Notes under the pieces: model-generated
What the model was told of the DNA's origin: nothing
What the model saw: only the letters and a program-made list of their open reading frames with translations
Database searches by the model: none
Made by a program: the position numbers and the translations under genes
Origin: Pezizomycotina sp. ARF18
Lineage: Eukaryota > Ascomycota
DNA length: 64,000 nucleotides
Direction of reading: 5' to 3'
NCBI GenBank assembly: GCA_002224055.1
Contig: AZLU01000003.1
Coordinates: forward strand, 62,001-126,000
Shown here: piece by piece, positions 36,501 through 47,492 of the stretch
Position numbering within the stretch: the first letter of the stretch is position 1
How the letters are laid out: each line of letters begins with the position of its first letter

Positions 36501-36923
36501 GGATAAGGAAAAACAAAAGAGCGGACGAACTTAAAGGAAAATGCGGATACGAGAGGAAGCAAGATAAATGGATGTTGTGGGGCAGGAACATTACGATGTT
36601 ACGTTACGTTTAAGGACAAAGTTTGATAAAGAAGAACAGTGGATATTTTAAGAATGAACAAATTTGCAGTTAGACAACTTGAAAAATGAAAATGTTTGTC
36701 CTCCAAACGAAAACGATGACGATGATAGTAGTAAAAATGTGAAATAGTAAAAAGCATGAAAAAAAGGGTAGAATAAGCAAATCAAGATGAGGGAAACGGT
36801 TATATAAAAATAATAATAGTCCAAATTCTCACCCCCCATTGAATATCACCCCATCTTATCCACCTATTTTAATATACACTTCCCTCTCCTAATGCTGGGG
36901 CCATGTGGCAAGAACATCTCATT
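30563..36923. other. 6.4-kb gene desert
   Basis: No recognisable gene on either strand; stops are dense in all frames. It differs from the window's other intergenic DNA in having few long A/T runs (only near 31023-31082) and a TA/AG-rich, more complex composition. Small open frames at plus 34414-34641 and 34687-34938 and minus 33701-33985 show no family. A hand count over 34081-34200 did not show TpA exceeding ApT, so strong RIP is not evident there. It may be very old decayed genes or elements. Confidence 0.55.
36206..36240. repeat. 11-bp hairpin around TGACGTGG/CCACGTCA
   Basis: TAATGACGTGG at 36206-36216 is followed by 13 bases and its exact complement at 36230-36240. Each arm contains an ACGT core resembling a bZIP/CRE site. 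It lies in the gene desert, about 680 bases beyond the 3' end of HSE1, so a promoter role for a known gene is not supported. Confidence 0.6.
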
Positions 36924-39391
36924 CTATAGTAATCTGCGGATTACTGCTACCGGCAGCGCCCCGTGCTGCTGCTGGTTCGGATCGTGGTACGACTGCGGCC
37001 GGTTATTCAAGTACTGCTGGTAGGAATCAGCCGACGATCGGATCGTAGTAGGGGAAGTGGTTCTGATTACGGGATACTGCCCGCCGCCGCCGCTGCCTCC
37101 GTCCGGAGCCGCAGCAGGTCCTCCTCCCGCACCGCCAGCCTGCTGATACTTCGAATAGTAACTCTGATATACGCCGGTTGTCCTCCTCCCGGTGGTTGCG
37201 ACGGTTGCTGCGAGGATGAATTTGCTGGTGCTGCTGCTGCTGAGTCGTAATTCGGACGATTGTCAGTAGGACTGTCGTAAGAAGACGTTGCTAGCTCCGC
37301 GGCGGCTGACCGTCATGGTGGCCGGTGACGGGACGCGCGGCCGGCCGCGGCTCCGCACCGGGAGATGTCGGTGGGGGGACACCGCCCGCGACTCCGGCAC
37401 CTGGTCCGCCGGGGTAGTACGGTCCCGACGCGGGTCCGCCGGCGGGTCCTCCGGTGGGGTACGGCGCACCCTGCGGCGCTTGCGAGTACGGTGCCGTTTG
37501 ACGGCGGCGGGGAGGAGTGAGCGGGACCACCAGGGCCGGGAGGGTAGTATCCGCCGCGGGTTGGGTGCCCGCGGGAGGTACACCGTACGGCTCGGGGGCG
37601 CCGTAGCTGTAAGGGCGGGGGTAGTTCGGGGCAGGAGGGTGTGACATGGACGTATCTAGGAGGGCTTCGTAGTCGCGGCGCGCCTTGACGAACTTCTCGT
37701 TGAGGGCGACAAGTCGTCTGTAAAACATAACGTGATGGTTAGAAAGATGCGTTAAAAGTAGACAATCAAAAGGGACAAACCTCTCCGCTGCTGGTATTTG
37801 CTGATAAGATCGATGAGCTTCGGTCGGATAGCGAGGGTTTGGTGATACAGAGTCTTAGAAACAAAAAGTTAGCAAAACACGCCTCTATTTTTCGCGAATA
37901 AAATATCTTCCGACTCACGGTTATTTCCTCATTATCTTGGACGTGCTGCTCCGCGCTCGACGTGCTCAGCATCGACAGCAGCTTTTCCACGTTTCTTAAT
38001 CTGTGCGAATACTTCCGCCTCCATCTCGGCCTCCTTCTGTAGCTCCTCCGGCGTCGATCTGCCAGCTTCTCGACGTAGTTCAGAGGGAAAATACCAGGTC
38101 TGGCCCTGAGCGATCCTTTCACCAGTCCTTGAACACTGATTCCAGAACGGCGATGATGTCACCTTTCCTGAACGCTAGCTCGCCGGATTCCGTAGGCTCA
38201 AAGTCGTACAGCGCCCGGACACGCGAGACGGTTGCAGCAGTGGCGTTAGCAGGCGGTGCGGCACCCTCGGCTTCTTGTCTTGCGCCTTCTGAGACTGTTG
38301 GCGCCGCGGGTTGCTGCGACGCCGGTCCCGGAGCTCCGGTGGTCCTGCGGGTCCGCCCGCGCTATTCGCTTGCCTGGTGTCTTGGAGGGATATTTCGAGA
38401 GCTCGGGCTAGGTCTTCCTCTTCCCGCTGGCGGTCCAGGTCCGTGATGGCGCTCTTAGTGGGTTTCGATGGCGCTTGCAGAGCGGATCTGATAAAGATTA
38501 GATAAGAAAAAATAACCATGAGAAAGCAAGGTGACCAAAGAACTCACTTTGTGACTTTAGCCTCATGTACGCCTGCTCCATGATCCCCAGCTCCGGGTCC
38601 TTGCTGAACATTTCTGCCCAGTCCTCCATGCGCTCCAGGATCTTCGACTTGACGGCCGGGTGTGTATTCTAATCTCGCAAAGAAAAAAAAAAATCAGTCG
38701 ATCGTCACACAGGTACGAGCTTGGTGTACTTACCGATCGCCCGCTAACCGCAGCAGTGCATCCGTGAAAGCCCTGGACGATATTTCGCGGTGTATCTTAA
38801 CTCCGCAGTTCTGGGAGAGGGCGTTGGCAGTCTAGAAAAGGTAAGTTACACAAGCCGTGGTCAACGATCCAATAGTTTCCAAGCGGTTGGCCGGGTACCT
38901 ACTTCTAGCGTATAGATTTGGACCTGGGCGTTCCTGTGTGCGAGTCGCTTGATGAGTGCGGCGACGACATCTCTGGGTCTATTGGAAACAAGTTAGTTTC
39001 ACGACGTTGCAAATCGAAACTTTGGTTCCGCGATCCGTCGGGGTTTTTCTCTGCGTCGAAACACCCTCATCGCGATACACAACTTACCCGTTTTCCCCGC
39101 TGTCCTGGACCTTGTCGACCGCCTCCTGTGAAATGAAAAAGCAAATGTATCAGTTAAAGCACTACGCGAACAAGACGGTTTCGCCGCTCTGCGACCGAAA
39201 AAGGCCTCACCATTATGACTCCCAGTTCTCGGACGTGAGTTCTCGTCCGTCGCCTTGGCTGTTAAAATCAAAATCAACGACGTCAGCTTCCCGCTAAACC
39301 CGATAAGATAAAGAAAAAAAAAACCCCTCCTCTACCAGGTAGACAACCGTACGATAACATCGTCGAAAGGGTTCGCGTTTCCACGAAACAT
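36924..39391 (-). CDS. HSE1: Hse1, ESCRT-0 subunit (VHS-UIM-SH3), frameshifted
   Basis: With Vps27, Hse1 sorts ubiquitinated cargo at endosomes into multivesicular bodies. Start [13 protein letters not shown] at 39391. The VHS domain follows in several exons ([87 protein letters not shown]), then the UIM ([16 protein letters not shown], 38385-38440), the SH3 ([37 protein letters not shown], 38060-38230), the GAT-like helices ([66 protein letters not shown]) and a Pro/Gly/Tyr/Gln-rich tail ending at 36924. Introns are short GT-AG. Several frame breaks look like one base lost from a doublet: exon 1 end (about 39352), 39239, 39218 and the SH3 Trp-Trp (about 38120). Such breaks in a conserved trafficking gene suggest sequence error. 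Identification is secure. Confidence 0.9.
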
Positions 39392-41340
39392 AGCTGTTAC
39401 TCAAAGGACGAATAGAACGGACGGATAGCTGCTTGTCGAGGGAGAAGGTGAGAAGGTTTTGTTTCGTGTGAATCCTGTGTCGGCGCAACGCGGGAGTGGT
39501 GCGAAGAAAGCGAAGGAAAGCGAACGCCCGCAGCTATCGTCTCCTTCAGCTACCTGTTGAAAGATCCTATTGCTTGCTTGGAGAGAATATATACGAGATA
39601 AAGAAAAAAAAAAGAGATATGATAAGAAGCAGGAGAAGAAGATGACGGTGATCCTGCACTCGCTCGTTGCTCTTCGTTCAGGTGGTGATCGTCACTTGTG
39701 AAGATTTGTTAGATGACGAAGGTGCAGGAAGAAAGGGAAAGCCTTGGACGAGACACGCCATGCTTGCTGGGTAAAATAATAAATAAGAAATAAATTTATT
39801 TAAATTTTTTTTATTAGCCCATAGAAAAAAAATAGAACTTTAATATGGACGAGCACCGCCACTTTCGCTGCCCCGCTTAATGCGCCATGGAACCCACCCC
39901 TCACCAAAAAATGCGCCACATTCCACGAGGACAGAAGCTTTAATGTTCGTCATTACGTACGTATCTCCCATACAAAAACGCGCGGCCGCCGATGATGCTT
40001 CTTTAAGAATGGACGCTTTGTACCTGGTACTTGCAGTATTCTGCAGATTGATGTTAATTCGCTGTAGACATACCGTAAGAACTAGGAATACTTAAGCCCG
40101 CCTGTGTTTCGTCTCATATGCAATTAATATCGCACATACACGCACGCTACGCTTCTCAGCCAATATATGTTTATTTGACGGGATATTATATTATTATTAG
40201 TTTAAAGTTAATTTATATCGCGCTGGAAGTCAACAAGACATTCTTCATATTAATGGGTTATATAGGCCTATATAGATATACTTACTCGTGGCTAACGAGA
40301 TGCTAGATCAGTGTATATAGGTATAGAGGGTATCACACCTAACAAACCTCTTCATTTTGAATATCCTAAAAACTCTCTAGAAGTAGCTACGTAGGTTCGA
40401 TATTACTTTCTAACTCATGATACTCGATTCCCACCAAGTACTAGAAAGCCGTGGTAAAGATATTTTGAATTAGTAGACTAGCTCTAATTATATCCTCTAT
40501 CTAGCCAATACAGATTTAGACAGCTTATTGTGTGCATGTACTGTTGTGTCATTTTCAACTATTGAAATAAACCTTTGTCTATCCGCAGTAGGGATTTCTA
40601 GTTAGAATTGTGAGGCTTTCAACGACCATGGTCTTGCGAAATCATTCTCGTCTCTTAAATCGGTTGCAAATAGATAATAGTATATAGATAATAGTATATA
40701 GATAATAGTATATAGATAATAGTATATAGATATATATTGCATAGGTTTCCACAGTAAACAGGTTCTCCCGAAAGGAGAATGTCGATGTCGAGCTGGTATA
40801 CGTATAAGATTACAAAAAGAAAGTGTGGGTATGTGCCTAATACGATATATTACGATATATCGACAGGGTAGCTGGGCGTACCGATGGTGTTATAGGAGCG
40901 ATTTATCTCAGGATCTATAACACGTACGTAAGGAAGGAAAAAAGAACCGTGAGGAAATAGAACGGTAAAGGAAGCTTTCGACGATCTTTCGGACTATATA
41001 TCGCAAACGTCAAATGTATGTATTCGAGATCCAATGTTAAAGTGTTTGTAAGTAACCAATCTCTAGATTAACGAGACACCTACTAGAAGAAGAACTATCT
41101 ACAATAGCTATACCTATTGTACGATAAACTCAATATGTGCAAACCACCCAGATGAGTCTCTCCCCTTCTCCTCCCGCCATGTCGCGGAAACTTGGGAATT
41201 TTCCAGATTTCTCTCCGTGTCCTCTTTCCGGAATATTCCACTACAGTGTTTTCCATTATAACCTAACGCATTCTACCTTTCTATTTTCGAGGGCTACGTG
41301 CTTTAGGGTTTTTTTTCTAACAAGGCCTTCCGCCGTTCCG
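39392..41340. other. Intergenic region with a 14-bp tandem repeat
   Basis: Upstream region of HSE1 followed by AT-rich DNA. No gene is recognised. It holds the TAGATAATAGTATA tandem repeat annotated separately. Confidence 0.6.
40671..40731. repeat. Tandem repeat, 14-bp unit TAGATAATAGTATA
   Basis: Four full copies plus a partial copy of a perfect 14-base unit in noncoding DNA. Perfect identity among units suggests recent slippage. Confidence 0.92.
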
Positions 41341-42216
41341 TCACCCACGGAGCCATTTTTCCCAGATCGCCATCTGCCTAATCTGCTCCTTGCCGGGCGT
41401 CGGATGCGAACTGGGTAGTAAGGTGGCTCTTCTCAGGATCTTCTCCGGATCGAACCTAGCCCTGAATTCGCCATTCGCGCGTATCGTAATATCCTCGAGG
41501 ATCGTTTCGTAAAGTGAGAGGCCGTCTTCGAAGTGATCCCCCATAGCGTAGAAGCCAGAAGATCTTATTAGCCACGTACACGCGAGCTGTTCGCGGCCGT
41601 TCCTTGGGTCCGTGTCGACGGAACCGTGCCACCACCGACTGCGTGCCTTCAATCTCTGAGAAACGGGCGGTTAAGTACGAGGTGGTAGTGGTTATAAGAA
41701 GAAATGTCTTGCAGTGGTCTTTCCGTCGAAGCCTGGCGCGATTACGTTGTGATCTTCGTGCGCAGGAGGGCTCTCGACGCCGATTAGAAGTCTTCTGATG
41801 GAAGCCGCGGCACGCGCTCCTTCTCCCCCCCCCCCCGGGCTAGCATACTCCGCCGAAAGCACATGGGACCAAGGCCCTTGCATGAGGAGGAGGATATGAA
41901 CGGCGCAGCGTCCGCCCGCGTAGCGCATCGGCTTCCGTGTACCGAAGTCAACCGCGCGGTCGAACTTTCTATCCAAACCATCCGTCGGGTTGAAAATGCG
42001 GAAGGTGACCGTCAGCGTGTTACGCAGTCCGTGAGTGCCGGTAGGTAAGTCCAGGTAGGCCACAAGCCGGAACTTTTAGCCCACATGACGTCTAGCCTCC
42101 CTTCTTTTCGTTTCTGCTCTGGTGGACAAGATGCAACGGACCTCGCCGTTAATAAGACGGTTGACGAGGAGGAGTGGCAAGGCGATGCCGACGGGGGGGC
42201 TTCTCCTCCACCCAAA
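41341..42216 (-). CDS. Hypothetical protein, frameshifted
   Basis: Two coding-like minus-strand segments read one after another. The upstream one (42063-41692) contains YLDLPTGTHGLRNTLTVTF, RIFNPTDGLDRKFDRAVDFG and RCAVHILLLMQGPWSHVLSA. The downstream one (41652-41341) contains WWHGSVDTDPRNGREQLACT, SSGFYAMGDHFEDGLSLYET and EDITIRANGEFRARFDPEKI. Between and upstream (to about 42216) the frame changes. Codon use and GC content are those of genes, and the segments look like parts of one globular protein. A run of C at 41826-41836 marks one frame break. I do not recognise the family, and neither the true start nor stop is certain. Confidence 0.45.
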
Positions 42217-42375
42217 TACCGTGAAACCCGTGGAATTAAAAGTAATCAGCTTCTGTACGGTCTCGGCTTACGGAAGGGTTCTCAGGAGGATCTGAGGGGA
42301 AAGTAACGTTCGTCAGGATTTGGAGACGAAGTTCGGCTGGGAGAGTGTGAAGCGAAGGCATGGTTTTTCCTTTTC

Positions 42376-42408
<33 letters not shown>

Positions 42409-43075
42409 TCTACATATGCAATATCAAACTCTGCGAAAAGAACAGATATCAAATATGTTTCATGGAATATAACGTCAAAGACGAAATGTAATATACGAGC
42501 TGCTTAAGTACCGGCTTCGGTGGCAGAACGTAAATCCATCTGTATTAACTTGGATGAATTAAGAAATTTTTTTCCATTCGTTTATTTTATCACACTTACT
42601 TTATAACTTTGTTTAGTTCCCATAGCCGGCCTCAACCATAGCACCTCTTGCCTCAGAAGGAGCTCTTTTGCCGCGCGCTTAAAAGCTATCTTCATGCACG
42701 CCAATCTCACACTGAATTGTTATCACTTCTTGTTTACTAAGAGCTGCTTTGCTAGCCAGATTTGGTGTATTCCTCGTCATTCTTGAAATACGCTTAAGAG
42801 GAAATATGATAAAAATCTCAATTTAGTGAAATGTGTTCTCCGTAAAGGATCCTTGAAAAAATGGAGATCAAGGCGGCGTGAGATCATAATGGATTGCGTT
42901 AAACTAAAGTCTCTATATATTTCAATTTGTTTTCCGTCTCTTATGCTCTCCACTCTTTTCTTTTCTTTTATTCTCTAAAGCTTCTTTGTCGGCAAAGGGT
43001 ACTTTACGGACGAATTTCCAAATAGCAGTAAAATCGGATAAGACTTTTTTCTTATTTGACAAAACGTAATATCAG
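42217..43075. other. Intergenic region with 28-base poly-A
   Basis: AT-rich, with an A run at 42376-42403. No gene recognised. Confidence 0.65.
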
Positions 43076-44040
43076 CTAGCATTGTAAATATATATAGATA
43101 GATAAATTAATGAATAGATAAGAATAAGTCAGAAGAGCAACATTCAAAACATATATCTTATGAAGGAGGGGGAAGAGGACAGCGGGATGGTCCCTGTTCA
43201 TGGTGTTATCGTCCCGCTGATCAGTGGCAGCTCCTGTCCAAGACATATGCCTAAACGTCGGACCGTTCTTCTCCCTAAACCAGGCCCATCCGGCGAATAA
43301 AGCATTCTGCTCTGCTAGCTCAAGGTTAAAGGAAATCCGAGAGTACTGAAAGATCTCTGATGGGGCCTTCGTCAACCTGGTCCATATTGAGGAGATTATC
43401 TGGGGCGCGAACGCCTTCTGAAGGTGTGTCAACTCGTGGACCCAAGTAGTGGCTATATATAACCAATATCACAAAAATCCGTCAGCAGCCAAAACAAGAT
43501 AAAAGAAGAAAGAAAGGAAACAATTATAACAACGCGAAAAGGAAGAAAGTTTTGAAGGGAGATAAAATAAATCAAAAAGCAAGAAAGAGAAGGGGGAAGG
43601 GGGTTGGTGGCTTAGTAAATCGCGGAATACTCAAGCATCCAAGCAATCAAACGAAAATTAAAAGAACATTTCTATCATTAATTACCTCCAGCGCTCTGAA
43701 GCGTGTTGATATCCGGTCGAGTACTCGCAAACGGCGATGTCATCAAATCGTTCTTGGGTGAAGAACCTCGGGCAAAGGTTGATGACTTGGGCATCTATGA
43801 AATCTCCCCCCGTGAATCGTATTCTTTTGGCTGTCGTACCCCACGGCTTTTCCAGCCGGGAATGTGTAAGCCCAAGCAGTCGCTGTGCAATAGTTCGCAG
43901 CATCGCCTTTTTCGCTGACATCGTCAAAGCATGACACACCACCTCTCCAGTGTTACGGCCGTACCGCCAGAGTTTACTGCCACGAGGTCAAGCATCTTGT
44001 CCCAACCTTCGGCCCACTCCTCTATATTTCTTTCTTTATA
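43076..44040 (-). CDS. HExxH zinc metallopeptidase-like protein, fragmentary
   Basis: Minus-strand pieces give EEWAEGWDKMLDLVAVNSGG, GDAANYCTATAWAYTFPA, KAVGYDSQKNTI, GDFIDAQVINLCPRFFTQER and, after an intron (about 43456-43685, GT-AG), TTWVHELTHLQKAF. HELTH at 43424-43438 is a zinc-binding HExxH motif; a later AEQNALFAGWAWFREKNGP resembles the segment around Tyr/Phe-Ala that follows in fungal secreted lysine-endopeptidase/deuterolysin-like enzymes. The third metal ligand (GTxxDxxYG type) is not seen, so subfamily is unsure. Frame changes separate the pieces. Open pieces further upstream on the same strand (44163-44360, Ala-rich, and 45294-45527) may be earlier exons, but I could not join them with confidence. 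It is a pseudogene or badly resolved gene. Confidence 0.5.
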
Positions 44041-47000
44041 GGAACATTTGAGAAAAGGATATCAACCTATTTTTAGAAAGTACCCATTATCCATTAGTTC
44101 AGGTAATAACATAGATGCAAAGGGGAAAAGAAATAATAAATAAAAACCAGAGGAAGGAGGGATTAAGAAACCAGAGTTTCGTAATGCATAAGTATGTTGT
44201 TTATTACTGTGATATTTATTATTTTTTTTCTTACGTACGTGGGGCATATCCTGTATAACCATGTCTGTAGACAGTTTGTGGGGACTTGGTGTGGGGGATT
44301 CTGCGCAGCAGCAGCAGCTATCGCGGCAGCCTCTTGTGCGTCAAAAATATTGTTGAACAATTGGCATACTTCTTACCCGCACGATAAATTGGGTGCCCCT
44401 TCTGAATGCGTCATAAGCTTGTTCTTCTGTACTCCGGTCTTAGCTAAACAGGAAGATTTGTGAAGACGAAATTTTTGATATTCGTCTATCGCCTCAGTGT
44501 CTTCCTCCCTGGAAACAAAATCTTCACGACGGAGCAAGCGGTGATTCGCTCTTGTATCTAAATTCTATATTCATAAAGAAGAAAATGAAATATCAAGGAG
44601 AGCGTTTGGGTTGATTAGCAAATAGTTATATCGACTTCGAGAAACAGTTCTGCATCGGTACAAGAAAAGGAAAAAAAAAAAAAAAAAAAAAAAAACATTG
44701 AAGCAATAATACTAGTATCAAATACAAAATAAGGATGCAAAATAGGTGATCCATGCATAAATATATATATTCTTTCCTCATCACACTGAACACGACACAG
44801 CCGTTTAAGCTATATACGTACCGCATTGCTCAACCCTGTCTTATCAGCTATAGGGATTGTTGAAGTTAAGACCGAGGGTAAAAAGAGCAACATCAAGACC
44901 TGAAATAAAAACATGATATATCTTGTTGCAAGGAGCGATGAGGAAGCAGGCGAGTGTATATGATTTGATTCAGGAAGACTGACGAATATGTTTAGTAATA
45001 TAACGGTAGGACTTCAAGCCGATGAGCGTCGTTTTCCAAGTAATGGAAATGTATCTATCGATATATTGGGAGGGTCGTTACGTTTTATAAACCAACGTGA
45101 ATACAGTTCAATCTACGTATTATTCTTCAGTAAAGCACAACTGTGCAATTATACGTTAGTAGACGCCTGCGCCTCCGGAGCTCCCTCGCGACCTAAAGCC
45201 CGCGATTGGTAGATCTAATCTAAAGAGAAGTTTGAGGGGCTATGGATTGGAGCTGGAATTGGGAAACAGAAAACATCCATGAATATTCATCTCTTAGGTT
45301 AGCAACAACCACAAAGGCTTGTCAAGGTTGATGTCTCCCTTGTCAGTATCGAGAGCATCGCCATTCATGACGATCCTGCAAGAACTTGTTTGCTTCGCTT
45401 GCACTTTAATCGTTAGAGGCTTTTTTTTCTCTCGTTCGTAAAAGCAAACCTTGCTATAATACAAAAGGAAAAAAGAGAAAGGAAAGTAAGGGCCCCTGTA
45501 AAGGTCACAATCGATTACTTGGATCATACCACATCCCCGGCCATACGTTCTTGTGTTTTTTGTAATACTTCCTGGTCAGTTATGAGCACGACGATCTCAA
45601 TAGCGGAGTTTTCGCTACTATCAAACTAGAATCTGAATAGATCTATGCAAGGCACCAATTTTATAGCGGCAATTTTGTTTAGGGCATCCTTTGCGGCGCA
45701 AATATCTAGGGAACATGCGCACTTGACAAAAAAAATTTTCGGAGATAAAAGCCATTCGACAGTCAGAATCCTCAGAAGTGCGATAAAAATTATTGAAAAT
45801 TGCAGATTGACGTTTCGCGGCGGCTAGTCTGCTGCTTCGTCCGTGTGTAACATAGCCTCACAGGGCAAGGATACGAAAACAAGCATGCAAACCGAGGGTT
45901 TGTTATTTTCGCTTTCGGTTCAGGGTTCTTCGGCGCTTTTCGTGACGATGTTTCAAGTCTAGTTTGTGCAAATAATGGGACGGATCCGTGACCTTTTTGG
46001 TCGCTGCTGCGCGCGTTTCGGCGCGTGGACCCACCGTTCCCGTTAACGTTCCGCTGTCGTTCTTTTCGTGGCGCAGCCCCGCAGCCTGCGTCTGATAAGA
46101 TCATGATAGCGATAACTTTCCGTCCATAATAAACCCCTGACATATTCAGCAGGCTGCAGGCTGCATGAAGGTTCCGAGTGTGGGGCCGTCGCGCGTAAAA
46201 CGCGGTATTTTACGCATAAAACTCTGCTGCGCGAGTAACAGGATTTTATCCGTATATCCTTACCAATGTTATTCATAATAATAGTAGCCCTACATGCTAC
46301 AACCCCGGGATCACGATTGCAAGGGTCGTAGGCAATCCATGTAAATGTTCATATAAAAACGTATGTATAGTAATCTCTCTATATAAATATCTGCACAAAA
46401 GGGTAGGTTGCGCTTATATATTTCCTCCGTTAAACATTAGTGAGAGCTTCTTTACTAAAGTTTACGCCGCAAGGGACATGGGTAATCCAAGTAAACGCCG
46501 ATTTGCAAAAACGTCAGGCTATCTAGACGTTTTTGTCGACATGTCATGTTCAACTTGTTCAACAAGTATTCCGGTTACCTTCCCCGCTATGGGATATCCA
46601 AATTCCAGGCGTCCGGAAGACTGCAGGCACCACAGTAGCTCTTTTTCTGCTCGCTTTTCAGCCGCTTAAGCGTCCTTGAAATCCGGACGTATGCGTAACG
46701 GTATGCTGGGATCAAAAATAGGCTGCGGGAATTCGAGTCCCTGGATAATCTTTTCGTGGGCTTGAGGTTCCATGTACCCAGCATATACACTATCCGACGC
46801 CGGATCTACAGGGCTCTCAATTTTTCTTACCTTTTGGCTTGCGCAGTTAGCGAGCAACCGCGGTGTCGTGGCGATGCCTGTTTCGCATATGGTGGTGTTA
46901 TTTGTAATATTTTGATACTTGCTCGTAGCCGCCGGAGGGTTTGGGCTTTGGCTTCAATGTAATTTTCAAACAATGGCACGGCGGCGCTGTTGAGCTCGGG

Positions 47001-47492
47001 CTTAGCCTTCTTCTATCATCATGCAATCCCGCCTCGCGCTTGCGATATACATCGGTATCCTTGCTTGGTCCTAGTTCTCTCTTCGTGCAAACTTGTTCGG
47101 TTGATTACAGTACACCATAGCTACAACGATTTTGGTTTTGAAATTGATTATGTATACTAGTATACCCTTGATGAGCGTAGATGCAAGTTGCTCTTAGTTC
47201 CCCTCCTAATTCATGATTCAATTGTTTATGAGTTATATAAGAAGTTCAGGGAGTTCCCTTCGTCTCCATGTTCAGGTTTCCCCACTTCGCTATCATCTTC
47301 CCTTCCCAACTTTGCCATATATATACCGAAGGCCTCGAAGTGCTTTCTGTTATAAATCTATCGGTGTATTACACTAACATCGATCGTATTTGTTCTTTTC
47401 GACATATATCGCATTTCTTACAGTGCTCCTCCGGTACGATACGAGTTTCTTTTTTCTCCTAAATTTTGGCGGAAGCTTTGTTTCATTCCGCA
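44041..47492. other. Mostly noncoding; scattered coding-like scraps
   Basis: Contains a poly-A near 44671-44696. Coding-like minus-strand scraps lie at 44163-44360, 45294-45400 and 46560-46857. The last reads VYAGYMEPQAHEKIIQGLEF, then PIFDPSIPLRIRPDFKD, then one frame over LLWCLQSSGRLEFGYPIAGK. No family is assigned to any of them. They may be remnants of decayed genes. Confidence 0.45.

Noticed and set aside
30563-36923. Retroelement or other transposon relic in the gene desert
   Set aside because: I looked for reverse transcriptase, integrase and transposase motifs and for terminal repeats and could not support any; left as unassigned.
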